DNA of 64,000 nt from RHLJ01 sp048058975 (GCA_048058975.1 JBLLNP010000011.1:1-64000); one strand, 5' to 3'. Positions 9,492 through 19,200 are shown, numbered from the stretch's first letter. The notes: generated from the sequence alone by a model not told the origin. Numbers and translations are program-made.

Positions 9492-10883
9492 ATGCATTCT
9501 TCGGCAAACAGATTAGAATCCATTGACCTCCTAAGAGCCCTTGCAATCTTAGGAATGATTCTTTCCGGGTATATTGCCTATGGCGGAGTAATGCCCGCAT
9601 GGATGTACCACGCTCAGGTCCCTCCACCTTCTCATACATTTAACCCATCTTTGCCCGGTTTAACCTGGGTTGATCTGGTGTTTCCTATGTTTCTTTTTAC
9701 GATGGGAATAGCTTTTCCTTTTTCTCTAAGAAAGAGGTTGGAAGGTTCAGGAACTATCAAGCCGGTAGTTCAAAAACTGATCGTACGCTTTTTATTATTA
9801 GCCTATTTTGCCATCTACTTTCAGCACATTAAACCTTATGCCTTAGCTCCCTCTCCTCAACTCTTAGAATGGGGAATTTCTTTAATTGGTTTTTTTCTCT
9901 TGATCGGGGCTTTTGGTGGCTATAGTAAATATTTGAAGAGCGAAAAAAAAGGTCAGTATGGGTTTTTGATTGGCAGTTTTCTTTTTCTGGGAGCGCTGCA
10001 CGTAGGATTGGAAGGCTTCGGGTTCAGGCTAAATCGAAGCGACATCATCATTCTCATCCTTTCTAACGTGGCACTGGTTGGGGCTCTTTTTTGGATGGTC
10101 TCAAAAGACAACACAATGTACCGAGTGTTGTTTATTCTGGGGATTATAGCACTGAAACTTGGAGCCACCGTTTCTGAATCGTGGGTAAGCCAACTTTGGA
10201 CCTTTGACTCTGTCAATTGGCTTTTTCGGGTCAGTTTTCTGGAATATATGGTAATTGTGCTGGCAGGAAGTATTGTGGGAGATTTGCTGTTGGCTTCGAT
10301 AAAGAAACAAGATAATAAAGTTCAAAGCACAAGTAGAGCCGAATCAATCGGTACTCTTTTAATTTTATTTTTAATGGTTTCGTTAAGTCTTGTCGGCATG
10401 TTTGCAAGATGGGGAATTGCAACTTTAATTATTCAACTTGCTCTTATTTTCGGACTCTTCATTATAAAGCGAAAAAATCTTACTGAAAAAGAAATCTCAC
10501 TTTTATCAGGTACTTTTTTGGTTATTGGAATGTTGATGGAACCATTTGAAGGAGGGGTTAAAAAAGATCCGACCACCATCAGTTACCTGTTTATCTCATC
10601 AGGATTATCGGGATTTATCCTTCTATTTTGTATGGACATTTTAAAAGTCTTTCCTCGCAAGTTTTTAACCTGGTTGATCGAATCAGGTCAAAATCCTATG
10701 GTAGCGTATGTTCTCCCCGCTATTTTTATAGTACCCGTTTTCGGGATTTTAGGCATTGACGAATGGATGGCTTATTTGAATGCAAATGAATGGACAGGCT
10801 TTTTGAAAGGATTAATTTATACCGTGTTAGCAATGATTATCACTTCAATGCTAACACGGCGCAGGTTTTTGCTTAAAACCTGA
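9492..10883 (+). CDS. HGSNAT-like multi-pass membrane protein (DUF5009/acyltransferase type)
   Basis: 463 residues with about 11-12 hydrophobic segments. The N-terminal RLESIDLLRALAILGMILSG and the following WVDLVFPMFLFTMGIAFPFS match the DUF5009 / heparan-alpha-glucosaminide N-acetyltransferase-like group. These are inner-membrane proteins thought to transfer acetyl groups to sugars on the periplasmic side. No other sugar-modifying gene is adjacent, so the acceptor is unknown. No strong Shine-Dalgarno sequence precedes the ATG. Confidence 0.8.
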   Translation: MHSSANRLESIDLLRALAILGMILSGYIAYGGVMPAWMYHAQVPPPSHTFNPSLPGLTWVDLVFPMFLFTMGIAFPFSLRKRLEGSGTIKPVVQKLIVRFLLLAYFAIYFQHIKPYALAPSPQLLEWGISLIGFFLLIGAFGGYSKYLKSEKKGQYGFLIGSFLFLGALHVGLEGFGFRLNRSDIIILILSNVALVGALFWMVSKDNTMYRVLFILGIIALKLGATVSESWVSQLWTFDSVNWLFRVSFLEYMVIVLAGSIVGDLLLASIKKQDNKVQSTSRAESIGTLLILFLMVSLSLVGMFARWGIATLIIQLALIFGLFIIKRKNLTEKEISLLSGTFLVIGMLMEPFEGGVKKDPTTISYLFISSGLSGFILLFCMDILKVFPRKFLTWLIESGQNPMVAYVLPAIFIVPVFGILGIDEWMAYLNANEWTGFLKGLIYTVLAMIITSMLTRRRFLLKT

Positions 10884-10892
10884 ATTACCTGA

Positions 10893-12359
10893 TTATCTCA
10901 TATCATATCTCAGAAAGGCTACAAAACTTCCTCCAAACGTAGCAATTATGAACAGAATCAGTAGCCCAAAATCAAGAATACTATTTCCCAGGCCGGTGCC
11001 CGCCTGCATTACCGGCGCAGAATAACGGGGCATTTCGCTGGTATCCAGTGTCTGGTCGTTTCTTCCGAAATCGAGTTTCACTCCTTCGTTAGAATCAACT
11101 TCAATACGGAATCCTCCGTGATTACCTCCCTCGGCTTGTTTCTTTTGAGTGTACGTGGTGAAAGAGTCCTTATATTGTCTCATACTTTCTTCGTAGCGGT
11201 TTTTCATTTCAATATCGGTTCCCGCCAGATTCATTGCTGCTAACCTGAAAGAAGAAACAGGAGAGATTCGTGCCAGGTTAAAAGCCAGTTGTTCCTGTAC
11301 TTTTTTTCTATTTCTGGAATCCTCCAGAAGCGTTCGGTTATTGTCTATGATATCGGACTGAACCTGCTTTCGGGCAGCGTCATCCACTTCCAGCCATTCC
11401 CATTCTTTTTCATCGCGATAGGCTCGGCGTTCATTCTCATCCATACCTTCCATTTCCTGATTCCGGGCTTGCCATATATTCGATATTTGATTTGAGTATT
11501 CTTCCCATCGCTCTCTCTCAAAAGCTTCCTGCTTAGCTTCCAGTTGAGCTACTGATTCAATGGCAACGAGTTGCCCGGCTGCCATTACTCCCATTCTTGG
11601 AAGAATCAAGACACCGCTAATCCAGATAACCAGCAATAGCAAAAACGAAAGAGAGGATTTCCTTGTGATTGCTGAGATAAACAAACCAATCCCAACAAAA
11701 AAAGTAATGTATAGCACGGATAATGCAATCAGGCTGGCAATACTTCCCCAATCAGAAGAAGTAACAGGAATTTTGAAGATCATGAGCAGTAGCAGTCCGA
11801 TCAGGATAGGAATTAATAAAGGCACAATTAATCCGAGCCAGGTCCCCACAAATTTAGAAAGTAGGTATTGCACTCGTGAAACCGGGTTTGAAAAAGCCAG
11901 CTTCAAAGTGCCGTTTTCGCGTTCGCCATTAATTGCATCGTAGGTAAAGAGGATGGCAAACAAAGAAAGAACAACCTGAACAATGAATGCAAAATCTATA
12001 AACCGGAATATGGCAAAAAGGGTCTCGTCTGAATATGGGCTTCGAACAAGCTTCACATCATCAAAAGTTGAGATACCTGAAAGCCGGCCGACATCAAAAT
12101 GTAAGCCCGAAACAAAGATTTGCATCGGAGTAGGTTCGCGGTGAACAATATTTCGTACCTGCGTCCAACCGGTAGCCTGCTCAATATTCTGTTGCGCAAT
12201 CTGTTGATTGATCTCGTATTGGGTGACAGCATTATTGTATTCGTTGATGCCGATGAACACGCTGATTAGAATCAGGATGGAACACACAAGAAATGTTGCG
12301 AAGAATTTTGGACTCAGAAGTATGTTCTTGAGCTCTTTTTGTATGAGTATGGATAGCAT
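10893..12359 (-). CDS. ABC-2 type transporter permease (DUF3526-like), second copy
   Basis: 488 residues. One transmembrane helix near the N-terminus (about 17-35) is followed by an extracytoplasmic stretch, then four helices between about 125 and 260 (FAIVQVVLSLFAILF-like, LLSKFVGTWLGL, VLYITFFVGIGLF, FLLLLVIWISGVLI). A large charged, coiled-coil-like domain (about 280-450) precedes a last helix ending VAFLRYDMR. It is paralogous to the permease at 12504-13916 (shared GTLKL.F.N..SR and C-terminal pattern). The two probably form a heterodimer with the ATPase at 13975. It is the last gene of the operon. Confidence 0.88.
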   Translation of the reverse strand: MLSILIQKELKNILLSPKFFATFLVCSILILISVFIGINEYNNAVTQYEINQQIAQQNIEQATGWTQVRNIVHREPTPMQIFVSGLHFDVGRLSGISTFDDVKLVRSPYSDETLFAIFRFIDFAFIVQVVLSLFAILFTYDAINGERENGTLKLAFSNPVSRVQYLLSKFVGTWLGLIVPLLIPILIGLLLLMIFKIPVTSSDWGSIASLIALSVLYITFFVGIGLFISAITRKSSLSFLLLLVIWISGVLILPRMGVMAAGQLVAIESVAQLEAKQEAFERERWEEYSNQISNIWQARNQEMEGMDENERRAYRDEKEWEWLEVDDAARKQVQSDIIDNNRTLLEDSRNRKKVQEQLAFNLARISPVSSFRLAAMNLAGTDIEMKNRYEESMRQYKDSFTTYTQKKQAEGGNHGGFRIEVDSNEGVKLDFGRNDQTLDTSEMPRYSAPVMQAGTGLGNSILDFGLLILFIIATFGGSFVAFLRYDMR

Positions 12360-12395
12360 GATTTTTTAGCTTTGGTGATAATATTTTTTTTAGAG

Positions 12396-12491
12396 TCGTC
12401 CTGAGGATACTTCCTGCCGAAGGCATCCCTTTGGGAGAAGGATCTGCACAAGAGAATGTTTTCCAGATGCTTCACTTTGGCTCAGAATGAC
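12396..12491. repeat. Dispersed intergenic repeat inside the ABC operon
   Basis: The gap between the two permease genes holds a block running from GTCGTCCTGAGG to CTCAGAATGAC. Such blocks, with GTC..CTGA at one end and GA-rich GAC at the other, recur at 54476-54527 and, in shorter form, at 48254 and 52153. Confidence 0.55.
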
Positions 12492-12503
12492 TATGTATTT
12501 TCG

Positions 12504-13916
12504 TTACCTCAGATCGTATTTCAGAAATGCAGCGAAAGCTCCTCCAAAGAATATGATATTGAAGAGCAGTAGTAACCCCATATCGAGCATGCTGTTGCCA
12601 GCGGCTTCTTCAAGAGAGGTTTTGGCATATTCAAATTGAGGCATTTCATTTGGGTCCAGGTATTCCGGTTCTTCCTGATCATCGGATGTTATCATGATCA
12701 TCCGGAAACCACCGCCTTGATTTTGCCCGGTTTTTTCGGTCATAAAATTACCATACACATTCTGGTATTCATTTGCGGAGTCCATAAACCGGTTTTGCAG
12801 CCCCAGCGATGTGCCTGCCAGTTCTGTGGAAGCAAGAGTGAACACAGAAGTTGGCGAAATTCTCGACAGCCCCAGAGCGACCTCTTCTTGTCTGCGCCTT
12901 TTATTTTCATATTCTTCATTAATGCGTTCTGTAAACACATCTACTTTTTCCTGCCGCGCCGAACCTAGTTCACTCATAAACGAGCTGAACATCCCCATTA
13001 CTTCGCTAGGCTCTGTACCTTCAGGAACTTTAAAGTTCGCCATTTTTGTACGGTCTTCATTAAACAACTGGATTCGGTATCGGCTTTTCTGGGCGGTGAT
13101 ATCATCCACATTTGGAACCTCAACCAATCTCCCGGAAATAAGTACAGAGGCTCGGGGCACAATAAGTACCGCGAAAATCCAAACAACCAGTCCTATCAAA
13201 AAAGAGTTGGAAGGTCGGGACGTGATAGCAGAAACACCGATAGCCAAAGCAAGAAACAACCCAAAGTATGCCAGCCCAGAAACAATGATCAAACCAAGGC
13301 GGATCCACTCATCAGAGCTTAATTGAATGCCTAAAATTGGGAGCAACGCACAACCAATCATCAATGGAATCAATAAGGCGATACTTAAACCAACAAATGA
13401 ACCCGCGAGTTTTCCTCCGATAAAAGCTGCGCGTGATATCGAGTTAGCAAAACAGAGCTTTAAGGTTCCACTTACTTTTTCGCCATTAATTGCATCGTAA
13501 GCAAAGATTATTGCAAACAAGGAGAGTACGATCCCAAATATGAATTCGAGATCCATAAACCGGAATATGGCAAAAATGGGTTCATCGTTAAACCGGGTAT
13601 TATTAGCCTGGAGCTCTCCTCGTCCGCTCATATCTATATTTCTGCCAATATCATTAGAAATGCCATTTACAAGCGCTGTGAGTGGCTGCGGTGGAAGCGT
13701 AATCGTATGATCTACCATCATCCATTCGGTATTAGCAGCTATTTGATTCCTGTTTTCCTGAATAGCAGCTTCATATTGTGCCTGGCTGGCCAGAAAGTTT
13801 TGCGCTCCCATAAAGAAGGAGAGAATGATTAACACCGAGCATACCGCGAAACTGATGGTAAAGCGACTGCTTTGGATAATCTCTTTAAGTTCTTTGATAA
13901 ATATGAGTTTAAACAT
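12504..13916 (-). CDS. ABC-2 type transporter permease (DUF3526-like), first copy
   Basis: 470 residues with the same plan as its neighbour: an N-terminal helix (about 19-37), an extracytoplasmic segment, a cluster of helices at about 125-260, a large charged periplasmic domain (about 270-420, rich in Glu/Arg/Gln), and a C-terminal helix ending AAFLKYDLR. The conserved YDAINGEKVSGTLKL after the second helix matches the paralogue. It belongs to the class of ABC-2 permeases related to NosY/GldF-type exporters; the transported substrate is unknown. It lies 58 nt downstream of the ATPase gene. Confidence 0.88.
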   Translation of the reverse strand: MFKLIFIKELKEIIQSSRFTISFAVCSVLIILSFFMGAQNFLASQAQYEAAIQENRNQIAANTEWMMVDHTITLPPQPLTALVNGISNDIGRNIDMSGRGELQANNTRFNDEPIFAIFRFMDLEFIFGIVLSLFAIIFAYDAINGEKVSGTLKLCFANSISRAAFIGGKLAGSFVGLSIALLIPLMIGCALLPILGIQLSSDEWIRLGLIIVSGLAYFGLFLALAIGVSAITSRPSNSFLIGLVVWIFAVLIVPRASVLISGRLVEVPNVDDITAQKSRYRIQLFNEDRTKMANFKVPEGTEPSEVMGMFSSFMSELGSARQEKVDVFTERINEEYENKRRRQEEVALGLSRISPTSVFTLASTELAGTSLGLQNRFMDSANEYQNVYGNFMTEKTGQNQGGGFRMIMITSDDQEEPEYLDPNEMPQFEYAKTSLEEAAGNSMLDMGLLLLFNIIFFGGAFAAFLKYDLR

Positions 13917-13974
13917 CGTTATTCGGATTAGTTATTCGTTAATCGATGCCGAATAACGAATAACGATTAATAGT
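13917..13974. repeat. Inverted and tandem TTATTCG/CGAATAA heptamers
   Basis: Two copies of TTATTCG (13919-13925 and 13932-13938) face two adjacent copies of CGAATAA (13950-13956, 13957-13963), so the gap between ATPase and permease can fold into a hairpin. The same heptamer forms the tandem array between umuD and umuC (62254-62280). Confidence 0.65.
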
Positions 13975-14760
13975 TTAAGTGAGGTTGTTAGTGAGCGAGG
14001 TTGATTCCACAGCTTCTTCCATATATCCGGCCATGTATTCCACGTACAGTTCTTCCAGATTTACGCCTTTTAGTTCTGCGTGTGTTTTTTGAGCGACAAG
14101 AATTCCGCCATTTAAAATGCCTACATGGTCGGAGATTTCTTTAGCCCTGAAGATGTCATGGGTACTCATGAGGATTGCTTTGCCTTCATCCCGTAAGTCA
14201 CCAACCAGTCGGGTGAATTCTTTTCCAGCTTTTGGATCGAGTCCGGAAGTAGGCTCATCAAGAAGAATAGCTGGAGCATCTTTTAGGATAGCAATGGCAA
14301 TCCCGCACTTCTGGCGCATCCCTTTTGAGAAGTCTTTTAGCTTTTTGTCAAAGGCTTCGCGTTGCAGCCCAACCCGTACCAGTGCCGCTTCATAATCATT
14401 TCTTGAATAGTGATGTTTACCTCCAAGGCGTACAAAGAAGTCCACATTCTGCATTGCAGTAAAGTTGGGGTATAACTGTACATTCTCTGATACAAAGGCA
14501 ACGTTCTTTTTTGCTTCGAGCGGATCAGAGTTTGCGTCAATTCCATTTATGAATGCCTTTCCACTGGTAGGTTGGATAAAGTCCAGAAATATGTTGATGG
14601 TGGTGGTTTTCCCTGCGCCGTTACCTCCAAGCATAGCGAATATTTCGCCGGGATGAACTTTGAGTTGAAGGTTATCCAGCGCTTTTACGCCGTCCTCATA
14701 TACCTTGGTTAGGTTTCTGGCTTCAAGTAGAGGTGCTTGTTTAATGGTTTCGTTGTTCAT
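13975..14760 (-). CDS. ABC transporter ATP-binding protein
   Basis: 261 residues, normal for a stand-alone ATPase. Walker A GGNGAGKTT (45-53), signature FSKGMRQ (144-150), Walker B ILLDEP (165-170) and an H-loop STHD are all intact. It should power the two permeases encoded directly downstream. The ABC-2 context suggests export or mechanical work on an envelope substrate rather than uptake. The closest named relatives by pattern are NosF/GldA/CcmA-type ATPases. Confidence 0.93.
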   Translation of the reverse strand: MNNETIKQAPLLEARNLTKVYEDGVKALDNLQLKVHPGEIFAMLGGNGAGKTTTINIFLDFIQPTSGKAFINGIDANSDPLEAKKNVAFVSENVQLYPNFTAMQNVDFFVRLGGKHHYSRNDYEAALVRVGLQREAFDKKLKDFSKGMRQKCGIAIAILKDAPAILLDEPTSGLDPKAGKEFTRLVGDLRDEGKAILMSTHDIFRAKEISDHVGILNGGILVAQKTHAELKGVNLEELYVEYMAGYMEEAVESTSLTNNLT

Positions 14761-14783
14761 AGTTATGAAATTTTGAATGCTGA

Positions 14784-14828
14784 ATTATGAATTTTGAATT
14801 GCGATTCAGCCAATTCAAAATTCATAAT
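14784..14828. repeat. Perfect 18-bp inverted repeat in operon gap
   Basis: The arm at 14784-14801 (ATTATGAATTTTGAATTG) is perfectly complementary to 14811-14828, with a 9-nt loop. It sits in the 135-nt gap between the NEW3 gene and the ATPase gene. No T-run follows on the minus strand, so it is not a simple terminator. Confidence 0.75.
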
Positions 14829-14895
14829 CCATAATTGAAGATTATTAAGGGCTATGATGATGTGATAAGTACGCGTTTTCTTACAGTTCATGAGC

Positions 14896-16395
14896 TTACT
14901 TCCTCGAAAGTTTGATTCCAAAGAATACCAGTCCGCCTACCAGCCCGATAATCAGAAAAAGAATCAGGGTGGTACCAATAACACTTGCCTGAGCAGCAAT
15001 CTGTACTGTAAAAGTTTTGTCTTCTGCATTTACAGGTTGACTGTCTGAAAGTGAAGTCGATCGCATCCGGGTTTCGTATCGCCCAACACTAACATCCTTT
15101 GGTGGGGTGAGATACAGTTTTACCGTTGTTTCCTCACGAATGTCCAGCTCCGGGATAATGGCGGGTTCAATCCGCTTTTCCCATTCAAAAGGAGCGTCTA
15201 ATTCAAATTCGATATTATCGAGTCTTCTGGAACCTTCGTTTACAACACGGAATGTAAACTCAACAGAGCCTTCACTATCACCTTCGTTATATAGTTGTGG
15301 GGCTTTAATGACGAGTTGGCCGATTCCTCTTGGAACCATCTCGAGCCTGACAAACCCTGCGTTCAGTGCTTCTATCTCGGCCTCAGTCCATTCCTCATTC
15401 AATCTTGGATTTACCTCATTCAATTGATCGATAGGGAGAGCCACCACATAAAAACTGATAGGCTTGTCCATCGGGACATCATTGGTAGGGCGGTCTGGTA
15501 ATGAAATATCCAGGTTCGCCGAAATGTTGTTTTTACTTTCAGTGAATTTGATCTGGCTAATCCGGCCTGAGGCTCCTTGCTCAGAAAAGTAGCGTGTAAC
15601 CGAGGAAGGAAGGTTTAATACCTCAAGTTTGTAGGTATCATTCAATCCGCTGAAAAGCTCAAGTCCAAGCCCGAAGGTGGCATTACTTCCTAGCTCAACT
15701 TCTTGCGAGAAACGTTCAGATTGAATCAATACCCGATTTTTCGAGGCATCTTTTTCAAGGAAAACCTTGGGACTTCTGGATGCTCCATTTCCGTAAATGA
15801 TGTTTACAGTCACTTCGTCAAGATCCTGCAATAAGTCAAACTCTACCGTTTCAGGATTCTCGCTTCTCAGTTCCTCCAGTTTAATTTCATAAGGAGAGCT
15901 GATGATGGCTCCGTCGTCATTGCTTAACGACACATAGATGTTATGAATTACATCTGGTTGAAGAGAGCGAAAAAGTTCGTCTTCCATATTAACTATCTGG
16001 GCAAACTCAGCATTTGCACTGGAGGTGTTTTCAAGTGTAACCCGCACTCTTTTTTTGGAGTCTTCGTCCTGAGATTTAACAGCGCGTTTAATACTTACGA
16101 ATTGCTGTTCAAACAAAAGTACAAGCAAGGATTGTTGATAGTTTACCTCGGCATCTTCGAAAGAGTTAACTGCTGTTTCATACTCTTCCTGAGAAATCAG
16201 TTCTTTTTTGAATAACTCCTCTTTGCGATCAAGCTCACTTTTGGCCCTGTCGTAGGTACTTTTAGCTCTTTTTAAACCCAACAAAGGATAACTGTCATCC
16301 CGAGCATTTGGGAACGGACTCTGAGCCAGAGCAGACTCGGAGATCATCAACCCGGAAAACAGAAGAATCAAAAATAAAGGGAATAGTTGTTTCAT
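14896..16395 (-). CDS. Membrane-anchored NEW3-like periplasmic protein
   Basis: 499 residues. A signal peptide (cleavage near residue 25, ALAQ) is followed by a helical, probably coiled-coil region (about 40-105, RAKSTYDRAKSELDRKEELF). Beta-rich segments follow. The last (about 375-465) resembles the NPCBM-associated NEW3 fold: VNEGSRRLDNIEFELDAPFEW and TVKLYLTPPKDVSVGRYE. A C-terminal helix (about 473-495) and basic tail LSRK anchor it in the inner membrane with the bulk in the periplasm. It starts 3 nt after the PDZ gene stops and precedes the ABC genes, so it is probably an accessory subunit of that transporter. Confidence 0.78.
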   Translation of the reverse strand: MKQLFPLFLILLFSGLMISESALAQSPFPNARDDSYPLLGLKRAKSTYDRAKSELDRKEELFKKELISQEEYETAVNSFEDAEVNYQQSLLVLLFEQQFVSIKRAVKSQDEDSKKRVRVTLENTSSANAEFAQIVNMEDELFRSLQPDVIHNIYVSLSNDDGAIISSPYEIKLEELRSENPETVEFDLLQDLDEVTVNIIYGNGASRSPKVFLEKDASKNRVLIQSERFSQEVELGSNATFGLGLELFSGLNDTYKLEVLNLPSSVTRYFSEQGASGRISQIKFTESKNNISANLDISLPDRPTNDVPMDKPISFYVVALPIDQLNEVNPRLNEEWTEAEIEALNAGFVRLEMVPRGIGQLVIKAPQLYNEGDSEGSVEFTFRVVNEGSRRLDNIEFELDAPFEWEKRIEPAIIPELDIREETTVKLYLTPPKDVSVGRYETRMRSTSLSDSQPVNAEDKTFTVQIAAQASVIGTTLILFLIIGLVGGLVFFGIKLSRK

Positions 16396-16398
16396 AAA

Positions 16399-17124
16399 TT
16401 AGTTGTTGCTTGTTGAGATTCTGAAAGAACCTCGAGGCTCCTGCTTTGTGAATACTATACTCTTCTCATCTCCATCTTTTTCTAAAGTGATGGAAATCTC
16501 CGCACCAATCTCGAGTGCTTCAAGATCCTTGCGTAATTGATCTGTACTCTCTGGTTGTTCACCATTTAATTCTTTAATTGTGTAGCCTTCAATCTCAAAC
16601 GCTTTCAACTCTTCAGGCTGCATTGGGGGGATTACACGTTGGATAAAAACACTACCATCACGTTCGGCAAGTAGAGCTCCAAGTTCCGGTACAATAGCGG
16701 GTGGAGGACCATCACCTTCTGTATCGAAAGACATCATCATACGTTGACCGCCCTCGGGACCGTCACCTTTTATTGCATTTAGAATAAATCGTTCATTGCC
16801 CCGACGAATTCCCACTTTAATTTCCTGATCTGGTTCAATGCCCTCGTAAATAGCTCTCAATGTTTCGATATCGGTAGCACGTTTACCATTCATCATCAGG
16901 ATTACGTCTCCCTGCTCAAGTTGGTCTGTTCCTTCTTTGGCCTCGTTGCGACCTAATTTCATGCGAACCTGAACTTGGTCGTCTTCAAAGGTGAGCATAG
17001 CCTGAAACTCCTGAAGCATCAGGCTGGTACTTGCATCAAATTGCATCATTTGTTGAGCGTTAGCTAACTTAGGAAAGAAAATGAGTAGAGGTAAAATCAA
17101 AACGGATAGTTTTATTGCTTTCAT
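16399..17124 (-). CDS. Secreted PDZ-domain protein
   Basis: 241 residues with a signal peptide (cleavage after LANAQ, about residue 24). A PDZ domain covers roughly 55-115 (LGRNEAKEGTDQLEQGDVIL followed by MNGKRATDIETLRAIYEG). A second PDZ-like unit lies near 140-235 (AFEIEGYTIKELNGEQPEST). No protease domain is attached, so it is more likely a scaffold or peptide-binding subunit. It is the first gene of the PDZ-NEW3-ABC operon and is divergent from the histidine kinase gene at 17272. Confidence 0.8.
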   Translation of the reverse strand: MKAIKLSVLILPLLIFFPKLANAQQMMQFDASTSLMLQEFQAMLTFEDDQVQVRMKLGRNEAKEGTDQLEQGDVILMMNGKRATDIETLRAIYEGIEPDQEIKVGIRRGNERFILNAIKGDGPEGGQRMMMSFDTEGDGPPPAIVPELGALLAERDGSVFIQRVIPPMQPEELKAFEIEGYTIKELNGEQPESTDQLRKDLEALEIGAEISITLEKDGDEKSIVFTKQEPRGSFRISTSNN

Positions 17125-17183
17125 AATTGGTTATTGGCTTAAAATTTAATTCGGCACCAATATTCGAAAGCTCAGAGTTGGAG

Positions 17184-17221
17184 TTGTTAAGCACTCGCAA
17201 AAACTTTGTTAAGGATGTTAA
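17184..17221. promoter_or_regulatory. Direct TTGTTAAG repeats in the divergent promoter region
   Basis: TTGTTAAG occurs at 17184-17191 and 17206-17213, 22 bp apart (two helical turns), with a third TGTTAA at 17216-17221. OmpR-family regulators often bind direct repeats, so this may be the site of the regulator at 19190. It lies between the PDZ operon and the kinase gene. Confidence 0.35.
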
Positions 17222-17271
17222 ATCCACGCTAAAACTTTTTTAATAGCCATAAAACACGGTAATTTCAATCT

Positions 17272-19200
17272 GTGAAAAGCTCATTATATACATATAGTTT
17301 TTTGGGGTTGATGGTAATAGCCCTTGTTTCCCTTGCAGTATTGCAGTATCAATGGCTGGGAAGCGTAAGTGATGCCGAGAAGGAGCGGTTAGAAGAAAAT
17401 CTTTCGGCTGCCTCAGAAAACTTTGTGGCCGATTTTGACGAGGTATTTACCAATCTGGGTGCGGTATTCAGAGTCCAGGTATCTTCTCCGGAAGACGATA
17501 TTCGCCCAACCTTAAATACCGCGCTGCAAACCTGGATAAGAAACAGTACTTATCCTGAGGTGGTAGATTCAATTTTTGTGATAAACACCTCTAACTCAGA
17601 AAAACCGGAAGTGTTTCTATTCTCTTCTGATCCTGTTCTTCTTAACCCGGTTCAACCTTCAGATGCGGTTAAAAGTTGGATAATAAAAAATGGGAAAAAT
17701 GTATCGCAAAAAAAGGTTTCTTTAAAAGTACAACCCGACTTCGGAGAAAACTCTTTTTTATCGGTTCCTGTTCAGTTTCTTGATATGATCCAGGTCTCTA
17801 ATCAGAAATTCGGGCAAAAAGTGGAAGTCCAACTCAGCGTCGATCAACTTGATGATGTGGTGCTTTTAAAACTGGATAACCGGGTTATCAAAGAGAAAGT
17901 TATCCCCGATATTGCCAGAACTTATTACTCAGACTCCTATGATGATCAATACACGCTTAGTCTCGTTAAAGATGATGAAGAACCTTATGTTTATTTCACT
18001 TCCGGCAATTCGAACGATATTCCTGAACCGGATTTTAGAAGCTCTTTAGATCGTTTTAGCTTAAATAGTGTATTAGTTTTTCAGTCTAACCCATTCTCTG
18101 TAGGTAATAAATCACTTCCGGGTTTAGCAGACAGTATTCGGGGCGGATTTGGGGAAATAGATTTTTTTAAGGAAGGCAGTTTTGATACAAGTTTTGGAGA
18201 TATACATGGTATTAGGACTGATTTTCAGTCTCAAACTATATCCAGAATTAAGACAAGAGATTCCAGTTCATGGCAAGTTCAAACCAGAGATACCACTATA
18301 ACCTCAAACCTGACCGCTTCTCTGGCAAGTTCGTCCTGGGAATTATGGTTAAGTTTCAAAGAAGGTTCGCTGGATGCTTTTGTAAATAAAACCAGAAACC
18401 GAAACCTGGCAATCAGCTTTGGCATATTATCCATCCTGGGGATTAGTGTAGTGCTTATCGTCGTTTTTTCGCAACGCTCACGTGAACTCGCAGAACAACA
18501 GATGCTGTTTGTTGCGGGTGTGTCACACGAGCTCAGAACTCCTATCACCGTAATAAGATCTGCCGCCGAAAATCTTACCGAAGGAGTTGTGCAAACCGAA
18601 GAGCGAAAGAAGCAGTATGCAAGTCTGATGTTAAGAGAAGGACGCCGACTTAGCGATATGGTTGATCAGATAATGGAGTTTTCAGGTATTCAAACAGGCA
18701 AAAGAGTATATCACTTTACGCAGGTGAATTTGGGCGGGCTATTCGATTCGGTTAAAGAAGAAAGCCGCCATCTCCTCGAAGAAAAAGGAATGCATTTAGA
18801 ATATTCCATCAATACAAAACAGAAGAGTATATATGCCGATCCGGATGCTTTATTCCTGTGCATTTCTAACCTGATTAATAATGCCATAAAGTTTAGTGGT
18901 AATAGTAAAAAAGTATTGTTGAAAGTAGATGATGAATCTTATCGTGGAAAATCAGCGCTCAAAATTCAGGTCCAGGATTTTGGAATGGGTATCCCCGAGA
19001 AAGAACAAGCGTTCGTATTTAAGCCATTTTTCAGGGGGGCAAAACCGGTTAGCGATCAGGTGAAAGGAAATGGAATCGGGCTAAGCCTGGTCCGGAAAGT
19101 AGTAGATGCTCACCTGGGTGAGATCACTCTTAAAAGCAAAGAAGAGCAGGGTTCTACATTCAGTGTAATTCTTCCGGTGGAGGGAGTTGATGTCGGATAA
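17272..19200 (+). CDS. Membrane sensor histidine kinase
   Basis: 642 residues starting at GTG. A transmembrane helix (about 8-27) is followed by a ~350-residue periplasmic sensor region, a second helix (about 381-402), a HisKA domain with SHELRTPI (phospho-His419) and an HATPase domain with N-box NLINNAIKF, DFGMGIP and GNGIGLSLV. All kinase motifs look intact. The sensor region matches no family I can name. The gene overlaps the response regulator gene by 11 nt, so the pair should be co-translated. It faces away from the PDZ/NEW3/ABC operon, which suggests it senses an envelope signal and controls that operon. Confidence 0.92.
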   Translation: MKSSLYTYSFLGLMVIALVSLAVLQYQWLGSVSDAEKERLEENLSAASENFVADFDEVFTNLGAVFRVQVSSPEDDIRPTLNTALQTWIRNSTYPEVVDSIFVINTSNSEKPEVFLFSSDPVLLNPVQPSDAVKSWIIKNGKNVSQKKVSLKVQPDFGENSFLSVPVQFLDMIQVSNQKFGQKVEVQLSVDQLDDVVLLKLDNRVIKEKVIPDIARTYYSDSYDDQYTLSLVKDDEEPYVYFTSGNSNDIPEPDFRSSLDRFSLNSVLVFQSNPFSVGNKSLPGLADSIRGGFGEIDFFKEGSFDTSFGDIHGIRTDFQSQTISRIKTRDSSSWQVQTRDTTITSNLTASLASSSWELWLSFKEGSLDAFVNKTRNRNLAISFGILSILGISVVLIVVFSQRSRELAEQQMLFVAGVSHELRTPITVIRSAAENLTEGVVQTEERKKQYASLMLREGRRLSDMVDQIMEFSGIQTGKRVYHFTQVNLGGLFDSVKEESRHLLEEKGMHLEYSINTKQKSIYADPDALFLCISNLINNAIKFSGNSKKVLLKVDDESYRGKSALKIQVQDFGMGIPEKEQAFVFKPFFRGAKPVSDQVKGNGIGLSLVRKVVDAHLGEITLKSKEEQGSTFSVILPVEGVDVG

